From the NCBI GenBank assembly GCA_910579075.1, contig CAJTSV010000081.1, forward strand, positions 1-5,937: a stretch of DNA of 5,937 nucleotides, read 5' to 3'. Position numbers and translations under genes: made by a program. The notes under the pieces are model-generated. The model was not told where the DNA came from, searched no databases, and saw only the letters and a program-made list of their open reading frames with translations. Below, one piece after another: positions 1 to 4,397 of the stretch. Each line of letters starts with the position of its first letter. The first letter of the stretch is position 1. Origin of the DNA: an uncultured Eubacterium sp. (GTDB lineage: Bacteria; Bacillota; Clostridia; Lachnospirales; Lachnospiraceae).

Positions 1-1117
1 CCGCAATCACTCCTGCCGGAACCACCGGGGCAAACCGGACGCTTTCATTATACAGGTAAACAACACTGTCCCCATCCCCGGAAAGCCAGACAAGCACATA
101 TGCCAGAGCAATTCCAGAAAGAATCCCGGCCGCTGTGCCAATTACATATATCCGGTACAGCTCCCGCAGAATCATGACCTGCAGCTGTCCCCGCTTCATT
201 CCCACGGCACGCAGGATGCCGTACTGCCTGCGCCTTGCTGCCAGTGCAATCCGGTAAATGCCATAAAATACAATATAGCAGACCAGAAAAATCACGCCCG
301 CAATCCGCACGTCCATCCAGTACAGCTCCATGAAATCTTCCCTCGCCGGATTTTTGCGCACCTGGTCTTTCTGGATGCCCAGATATGAGACAAGCTCCCG
401 GACAGATGCATCATACGCAGCCGGATTCTGAAACCGGATGTAAACGATATACGCACAATCCGGCATGATTTCAAGCCCGGCATACAGATACAGCGTTCCG
501 TATATTTTATTTGCCATCTGGTCGGATAATATCCCGGTCAGTGTTACCGTCCTGTCCTTTCCGTCCGAGTCTTCAAATGTAAATTCCTGATTTAATACAG
601 GCTCTATCCCGAGATTTAAAAGCACCCATTTTTCCGCAGCTATTTCTTCCGCTGTGTCCGGCAGCCTGCCTTCTAAAAGCTTCGCTGTCATGGTCAGCTG
701 CGTATCATCCCCGGATGACAGAAAAAACTGCTGTCCATTGCGGGTACAGTACTGCGACGGCCCTGCCACTGCCAGATGTTCGATGCCGGGCCTGGAACGC
801 AGCTTCTTTATCTGGCCGGCAGACAATTCTGTAATATAGCAGTCCGAAGGGGAAAAGACCGCCTGGTACTGTATATTCTCAATCCGGTGGTTGGTGTGGA
901 TTAATACAAGTATGGCCGACGCCAGCAGAAAGGTCAGTGCAAAGCTGAAAAAGATGGCCAGCGTATGTTTCTTATAGTATCTGAAAAACCTGCGGTGAAG
1001 CTGCAGATTTTTTTGAACCAGTTCCAGATTCCACGGCTGCTGCGTATGATTGCACGTCTGGTTCGGTAAATTTACTTTTGATTTGATTGTATTCTGATTT
1101 AATTTTGTTCTGTTCAT
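1..1117 (-). CDS. ABC transporter permease, FtsX/MacB type (C-terminus beyond window)
   Basis: This is the membrane subunit of an ABC transporter, partner of the ATPase just upstream. The frame is open for 372 codons from ATG at 1117 to the window edge, so the C-terminal part is missing. AGGTGAGG (1120-1127) lies two bases before the ATG. Visible layout: a polar, Asn/Lys-rich leader (about residues 1-30); membrane segment 1 at about 52-73; an extracytoplasmic domain of about 190 residues; segment 2 at about 268-293; the FtsX-type cytoplasmic motif RRRQYGILRAVGMKRGQ (295-311); and segment 3 at about 322-346. One N-terminal helix, then a large outside domain, then FtsX helices is the MacB/FtsX arrangement. 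Such proteins often move or sense peptides, lipids or envelope damage rather than import nutrients. It follows the ATPase by 14 bases and should be co-transcribed. Whether it has one FtsX domain (about 400 residues) or two (about 800) cannot be seen. The family is clear; the substrate is unknown. Confidence 0.9.
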   Translation of the reverse strand, partial: MNRTKLNQNTIKSKVNLPNQTCNHTQQPWNLELVQKNLQLHRRFFRYYKKHTLAIFFSFALTFLLASAILVLIHTNHRIENIQYQAVFSPSDCYITELSAGQIKKLRSRPGIEHLAVAGPSQYCTRNGQQFFLSSGDDTQLTMTAKLLEGRLPDTAEEIAAEKWVLLNLGIEPVLNQEFTFEDSDGKDRTVTLTGILSDQMANKIYGTLYLYAGLEIMPDCAYIVYIRFQNPAAYDASVRELVSYLGIQKDQVRKNPAREDFMELYWMDVRIAGVIFLVCYIVFYGIYRIALAARRRQYGILRAVGMKRGQLQVMILRELYRIYVIGTAAGILSGIALAYVLVWLSGDGDSVVYLYNESVRFAPVVPAGVIA

Positions 1118-1131
1118 TTCCTCACCTGCTT

Positions 1132-1887
1132 TTATTCCAATCCGCTTTTTTTCTGCTGCATGACAATTCTGCCGTCCTCTATGCGTATGACCCGTTCTGC
1201 AAGCTGCGCGATTTCTTCGTTATGGGTAATCATAAGAATAGTCTGGTGAAACTGCTCGCTTGTTACTTTTAAAAGGCCGAGCACGTCCTGGCTTGTTTTG
1301 GAATCCAGGTTTCCGGTCGGCTCATCTGCCAGGATCAGGGCCGGTTTTATGGCAAGCGCCCTTGCAATTGCCACACGCTGCTGCTGGCCGCCGGAAAGCT
1401 GGCCCGGATAGCTGTTCCATTTTTCATCCAGGCTCAACATGCCGGCAACTTTCCTGATATAAGGCTCGTCCACGCCTCTGCCGTCCAGCTTCAGCGGCAG
1501 GATAATGTTTTCGCAGACAGTCAGCATCGGAATCAGGTTATACTGCTGGAAAATAAATCCAATCTTCCTGCGGCGGAACACCGTCAGCTCATTATCGGAC
1601 AGTTCTCCCAGATTTCTGCCGTCTGCGATAATACTGCCCCCGTCAGGCACATCCAGTCCGCCCGCCATATTTAAAAACGTCGATTTCCCACTGCCCGACG
1701 TGCCGACAATGGCAAGAAACTCGCCCCGCCTGACCACAAGGTCAATCCCGTTTAAGGCATTTACCTTCGCATCACCGCTTCCATACGTTTTTCTTAAATT
1801 TTTAACTTCTAATATGATTTTTTCTTCTCGATTTTCTGTAAAATTTCTTTTATATGTTCTTTCTTTTTCATTTATTTTTTCTTTCAT
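1132..1887 (-). CDS. ABC transporter ATP-binding protein, MacB/LolD/BceA type
   Basis: This 251-residue cytoplasmic ATPase drives the adjacent FtsX-type permease. All nucleotide-binding motifs are present and intact: Walker A GTSGSGKST (62-70), Q-loop FQQYN (113-117), signature LSGGQQQ (164-170), Walker B LILADEP (184-190), D-loop GNLDS (192-196) and switch His222. The motif block LADEPTGNLDS and the short YNLIPMLTVCEN segment are typical of the MacB/LolD/BceA branch, which works with FtsX-fold permeases. The ATPase core starts at about residue 25 (ILEVKNLRKTYG). The first 23 residues are an Arg/Lys/Glu-rich extension encoded by A-rich DNA next to the tandem repeat, which is unusual for the family. 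ATG 1887 is chosen because AAGGAAG lies 9 bases upstream and no ATG, GTG or TTG with a comparable site lies nearer the core. A terminator separates the gene from the upstream kinase, so it probably has its own promoter, but none is obvious. The function class is very sure; the substrate is not. Confidence 0.96.
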   Translation of the reverse strand: MKEKINEKERTYKRNFTENREEKIILEVKNLRKTYGSGDAKVNALNGIDLVVRRGEFLAIVGTSGSGKSTFLNMAGGLDVPDGGSIIADGRNLGELSDNELTVFRRRKIGFIFQQYNLIPMLTVCENIILPLKLDGRGVDEPYIRKVAGMLSLDEKWNSYPGQLSGGQQQRVAIARALAIKPALILADEPTGNLDSKTSQDVLGLLKVTSEQFHQTILMITHNEEIAQLAERVIRIEDGRIVMQQKKSGLE

Positions 1888-1892
1888 TTTTC

Positions 1893-2076
1893 TGCACTTC
1901 CTTTTCTTATTTTTTTCTGTCTGTTTCTATTTTCTGTCCTTTTCTTTTTCTGCATTTTTTCTTTTTATTATTTCTGATTATTTCTAATTCTGTTCGATTC
2001 TTTTTCTGCACTTCCTTCTTTTTTATTATTTCCGATTACTTCTAATCCTGTTCGATTCTTTTTCTGCACTTCCTTC
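1893..2076. repeat. 56-58 bp imperfect tandem repeat array (about 3.2 copies)
   Basis: The motif TTTTTCTGCA recurs with TGCA at 1893, 1951, 2007 and 2065, giving periods of 58, 56 and 58 bases. The best pair is 1961-2018 against 2019-2076: by eye 54 of 58 bases match, and all four differences are C/T. The copy at 1893-1950 is more diverged, and the similarity fades out after about 2076. Because 58 is not a multiple of 3, the repeat is not a protein repeat. Read on the minus strand, the better units carry AAGGAAGTGCAGAAAA, which in the last unit is the ribosome site of the ATPase gene. Copies are directly adjacent with no unique spacers, so this is not a CRISPR array. The origin is probably slippage or unequal crossing-over; any function is unknown. 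Confidence 0.85.
1897..1903 (-). promoter_or_regulatory. ribosome binding site of the ABC ATPase, inside a repeat unit
   Basis: AAGGAAG on the minus strand lies 9 bases before ATG 1887 and supports that start. The same AAGGAAGTGCAGAAAA string occurs in the two upstream repeat units (around 2005-2018 and 2063-2076), where AAGAATCG follows instead of a start codon. The other units therefore look like start-less copies of this ribosome site. Confidence 0.75.
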
Positions 2077-2137
2077 CTCTTCTTTTCTGTCAATTTTTCT
2101 CTGATTTCTTCCAGTTTCCCGCTGATTTCCTGTCTGC

Positions 2138-2170
2138 AAAAAAAACAGCCTGTATCTTTCAATACAGACT
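2138..2170 (-). terminator. Rho-independent terminator after the kinase gene
   Basis: On the minus strand, AGTCTGTAT (2170-2162), loop TGAAAG and ATACAGGCT (2155-2147) form a 9-bp stem with one G-U pair. One G and then eight T residues (2145-2138) follow. It starts 38 bases after the kinase stop codon. It would end the M56/small protein/regulator/kinase transcript and separate it from the ABC genes. The stem has only four G-C pairs, so some read-through is plausible. Confidence 0.88.
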
Positions 2171-2208
2171 ATACCAAAACACCCTCTCAAACCAGTTTCT
2201 CAAATGTC

Positions 2209-3213
2209 TCATTTTTGTGATAATGTTTCGTTTTGCATTTCTTTTCTCAGCAGAAATATCGAAAACGTGCTTCCATTTCCAATCTCAGACGATACCTTGA
2301 TATATCCCTTCTGCGCCCGGATAATTTCCCTTGCCAGATACAGGCCGATGCCCAGCCCCTGTGTCTGGCAGACCTTTGCCGAACGGTAAAAACGCCCGAA
2401 CACAGCCGCCTGCTCAGACTGTGCAATGCCGATGCCGGAATCTGAAATATCGATGCGTACAAAAAGGGCATAAGGAATCACCCGGATGCGCACAGCGCCT
2501 TCCTGAGGCGTATATTTGATGGCATTTTCTGTAAGATTGGCAGCAGCTTCTATCGTCCATTTGCAGTCAAATACAGCGGTTTCGCTGGAATCTTCGACTG
2601 TAAAGCGGATATTTTTTTCAGCTGCTTTCAGCCCAAACTGCTGTTTTAATGCGTCCAAAACCGGCTGAATGCACTGCTTTGCAGGATGCACCGAAATCAT
2701 GCCGGTTTCCATGCGCGAGAGCTTTGCAAGAGACTGTATCAGAAAATCCAGCTTTTCAGACTGTTTCGTAATGACGCTGATTCCTTCCAGCAAAAATGCT
2801 TCCCGGCGCGCAGCCTGAGCAGATTTTTCTGCTGCCGGCTGCACTTGTTCCGGCTGCCGTTCTTTTTCTGCCGCCATCTGCATTTCTTCCCCCAGCAGCT
2901 GCGCATACAGCATAATGTTGGAAACCGGGGTCATGGACTGGTGGGCAATATCGGAAATAATCTCCTGTACCTGTGCTTTCTGCACGGCTGCCTGGCGGCA
3001 GGCAGCCTGATTATCACAAAGATAACGCCAGAGACTGCTTTCAAACGCAGATTCCGGCGTTTCATTTAAATGCCTGTCCCGGAATGTGCCCGCAATGGCC
3101 TCATCCAGCATGTTCTGCAGGCGGCAGAACAGTCTTTTTTCTTTCTGTCTGTAATGCAGTACCGCTGCGGCACTTAACAGCAGCAGAAATAAAATCAAAA
3201 TATTTTTTACCAT
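2209..3213 (-). CDS. sensor histidine kinase, single N-terminal membrane helix
   Basis: This 334-residue membrane-bound kinase should phosphorylate the regulator encoded just upstream. Residues 4-20 form one hydrophobic helix followed by a basic stop (HYRQKEKR). There is no extracellular sensor domain. The dimerisation/phosphoacceptor helix carries ISDIAHQSMTPVSNI (86-100), with His91 as the likely phosphorylation site; the residue before TP is Met where a Lys or Arg is usual. The second helix is at about 139-170 (EKLDFLIQSLAKLSRME). The catalytic domain has an N box NLTENAIKYT (226-235), G1 DSGIGI (258-263), F box FGRFYRS (272-278) and G2 GLGIGLYLA (286-294), so it looks active. Between the two dimerisation helices is a Glu/Gln/Ala-rich stretch (about 108-138) built on a 13-residue duplication. 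The start ATG overlaps the regulator stop (ATGGTAA, 7 bases), which implies translational coupling. CAGGAT lies just before it. One membrane helix and no outside loop suggest sensing through a partner such as the transporter or the M56 protein; that is inference. Confidence 0.94.
   Translation of the reverse strand: MVKNILILFLLLLSAAAVLHYRQKEKRLFCRLQNMLDEAIAGTFRDRHLNETPESAFESSLWRYLCDNQAACRQAAVQKAQVQEIISDIAHQSMTPVSNIMLYAQLLGEEMQMAAEKERQPEQVQPAAEKSAQAARREAFLLEGISVITKQSEKLDFLIQSLAKLSRMETGMISVHPAKQCIQPVLDALKQQFGLKAAEKNIRFTVEDSSETAVFDCKWTIEAAANLTENAIKYTPQEGAVRIRVIPYALFVRIDISDSGIGIAQSEQAAVFGRFYRSAKVCQTQGLGIGLYLAREIIRAQKGYIKVSSEIGNGSTFSIFLLRKEMQNETLSQK
2806..2883 (-). repeat. 39-bp (13-residue) direct duplication inside the kinase gene
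   Basis: Copy 1 (2883-2845) encodes MQMAAEKERQPEQ and copy 2 (2844-2806) encodes VQPAAEKSAQAAR. The first seven codons of each copy agree at 17 of 21 bases, including an uninterrupted GCAGAAAAA; the rest has diverged. It is in frame and sits in the loop between the two dimerisation helices of the kinase, which it lengthens. The low complexity of Ala/Gln/Glu codons could mimic a duplication, so confidence is moderate. Confidence 0.55.
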
Positions 3214-3869
3214 ATATATCCTGTCCCATAAACGGTCTTAATATGCGCTGTCCCGCCATCAGCATCCTGCAGCTTTTTGCGCAGCCTGCTGATGGCCACT
3301 GTCAGGGCATGCTCCTCGACGTATTCTGCTTCTCCCGGCCAGGTCTCGTCAATCAGGCGGCTGCGGCTGACATGCTTTCCTTTATTCTGCGTCAGGCAGC
3401 GCAGCAGCTTTCGTTCCGTCGGGCTCAAATCCAGCTGCCTGCCCGCACATGAAAACTCCATTTTCTGAAAATCAAAACAAAAGTCCCCGTCCCGGAACAC
3501 CACAGACGACGCTTCTTTATCCCGCAGCTGCACGCCTGCCCGCGCACGCAGCACCATCAGGCTGAACGGTTTTGTGATATAGTCATTGGCCCCCAGCTCC
3601 AGCCCGGACACAATATCCATTTCCATGCTGGCCGCAGTCAGAAGAATGACCGGAACCATGCTTTTCCCGCGCAGCCAGACCAGATAATCCATCCCGTTCC
3701 CATCCGGAAAGCTGACATCCAGCAGTACCAGGTCAAACTGCCCCGCCAGAAAAAGTTTTTTGGCATCTGCAATCGAAAAGGCCTGTGTACAGGAATAATC
3801 ACGCTGCAAGGCAAGTTTTATGCCATTATTTAATTTTTCATCATCTTCGATAATCAGAATCTGTTTCAT
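3207..3869 (-). CDS. response regulator, OmpR/PhoB family
   Basis: This 220-residue two-component DNA-binding regulator is the partner of the overlapping histidine kinase. The receiver domain (about 1-115) has the acidic pair Asp9/Asp10, the phosphorylation site Asp51 in LVLLDVSFPDG, switch Thr78 in ILLTAA and Lys100-Pro101 in DYITKPF, so all catalytic residues are present. The C-terminal winged helix (about 124-220) shows the family marks LSPTERKLLRCL, the recognition-helix region HALTVAISRLRKKL and the terminal TVYGTGYIW hairpin. The length is normal for the family. AAAGGAAAGG lies shortly before ATG 3869. The gene starts 37 bases after the small secreted protein gene and ends inside the kinase start, so it reads as part of one transcript. 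Likely targets are the ABC genes downstream of the terminator and perhaps its own operon; I could not identify an operator. Confidence 0.96.
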   Translation of the reverse strand: MKQILIIEDDEKLNNGIKLALQRDYSCTQAFSIADAKKLFLAGQFDLVLLDVSFPDGNGMDYLVWLRGKSMVPVILLTAASMEMDIVSGLELGANDYITKPFSLMVLRARAGVQLRDKEASSVVFRDGDFCFDFQKMEFSCAGRQLDLSPTERKLLRCLTQNKGKHVSRSRLIDETWPGEAEYVEEHALTVAISRLRKKLQDADGGTAHIKTVYGTGYIW

Positions 3870-3906
3870 AAAGCCTTTCCTTTCTTAAAACCTTCCCCGA
3901 TATTCC

Positions 3907-4356
3907 CTAATTCAGAAAAATAATCTTTACCGCCTTATTATTTTTCACTTTTATCAGAACCGTGCAAAAACCCATTCTGTCACCTTCCTGATAGTCACCG
4001 CCGCCGCCATCTTTGATCCATTCTTTATACAGGCCTGCCGTCATGCTTCCATCTTCTTCTTCAAAAACAATCCTGCAGGTATCCGATATTGAAATCACCG
4101 ATTTGATTTTTCTTTCATCAGCTTGATTCAGGCGATTTTTGGAAACGGATTTTTTTACCCTTCCTTTTAATAATATAGCATCTTCTTTCTCGTAATATAT
4201 CCCAAGCCTGCCGCCCTCCACATCGAAGGATGTCCCGGATAACCAGAAGCTGCTTTTTTCTTTTGCCTGCACCGGTACGAGAATCCCTGCCGCTATGCCC
4301 AAAGCACATACAGCACATACTATTTTTTTCATAAATTTACGCATATATTGATTCAT
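3907..4356 (-). CDS. small secreted protein of unknown family
   Basis: I do not recognise this 149-residue protein. Residues 1-31 are a clear signal peptide: basic start (MRKFMKK), hydrophobic core (IVCAVCALGIAAGILVPV) and a VQA cleavage site before KEKSS, giving a mature protein of about 118 residues. There is no lipobox Cys after the site, so it is probably released or loosely wall-bound rather than a lipoprotein. The mature part has alternating beta-like stretches (RLGIYYEKEDAILLKGRV, CRIVFEEEDG, FCTVLIKVKNNKAVKIIFL), a GGGG turn (117-120) and two Cys (94 and 131) that could pair. The end VKIIFLN suggests one compact beta domain. AAGGGGG (4360-4366) supports ATG 4356, but the spacing is short; Met5 at 4344 is a possible alternative. 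It begins 41 bases after the M56 tail and ends 37 bases before the regulator, so it is operonic and may modulate one of these sensors. That role is inferred from position alone. Confidence 0.82.
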   Translation of the reverse strand: MNQYMRKFMKKIVCAVCALGIAAGILVPVQAKEKSSFWLSGTSFDVEGGRLGIYYEKEDAILLKGRVKKSVSKNRLNQADERKIKSVISISDTCRIVFEEEDGSMTAGLYKEWIKDGGGGDYQEGDRMGFCTVLIKVKNNKAVKIIFLN

Positions 4357-4397
4357 GTTCCCCCTTATCTGCCAGAACGTGTCTGGGCCGTCTGGAT

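Larger units (their letters stand above)
1888..2137. other. A/T-rich, strand-asymmetric spacer between terminator and ABC operon
   Basis: This 250-base gap has no convincing gene. The minus strand is almost entirely purine (A and G) and the plus strand almost entirely T and C. It contains the tandem repeat array and the ribosome site of the ATPase gene. A promoter for the transporter genes should lie here because a terminator closes the preceding unit. I see one TTGACA on the minus strand (2088-2093), but the bases 17 positions on (AGTGCA) are not a -10 box, so I cannot place a promoter. One 64-codon open frame (2162-1968, minus) crosses the array; I do not believe it is a gene. Confidence 0.7.

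Noticed and set aside
292..483. A 63-codon minus-strand open frame within the permease
   Set aside because: It is out of frame with the continuous permease reading from ATG 1117, which has clear FtsX motifs across this segment.
1505..1987. A 160-codon open frame on the plus strand
   Set aside because: It is antisense to the intact ABC ATPase, and its Phe/Ser-rich end is the complement of the purine-rich spacer. It has no ribosome site of its own.
1893..2076. CRISPR array
   Set aside because: The repeats are directly adjacent, degenerate and without unique spacers, and no cas gene is present.
2065..2093. TTGACA at 2088-2093 (minus) as the -35 box of the ABC genes
   Set aside because: The bases at the right distance read AGTGCA, which is not a -10 box, and no better match is within one or two bases of the normal spacing.
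1968..2162. A 64-codon open frame on the minus strand between the terminator and the ATPase
   Set aside because: Its ATG lies in the loop region of the terminator hairpin and it has no nearby ribosome site. It simply runs through two repeat units in different frames because the period is 58. The Lys/Glu/Asn-rich product reflects base composition.
2686..3452. Plus-strand open frames of 127 and 159 codons opposite the kinase and regulator
   Set aside because: They are antisense to well-supported two-component genes and their translations show no domain or membrane pattern.
4372..4386. Terminator between the M56 gene and the small secreted protein
   Set aside because: CCAGA/TCTGG makes only a 5-bp stem and there is no T-run on the minus strand.
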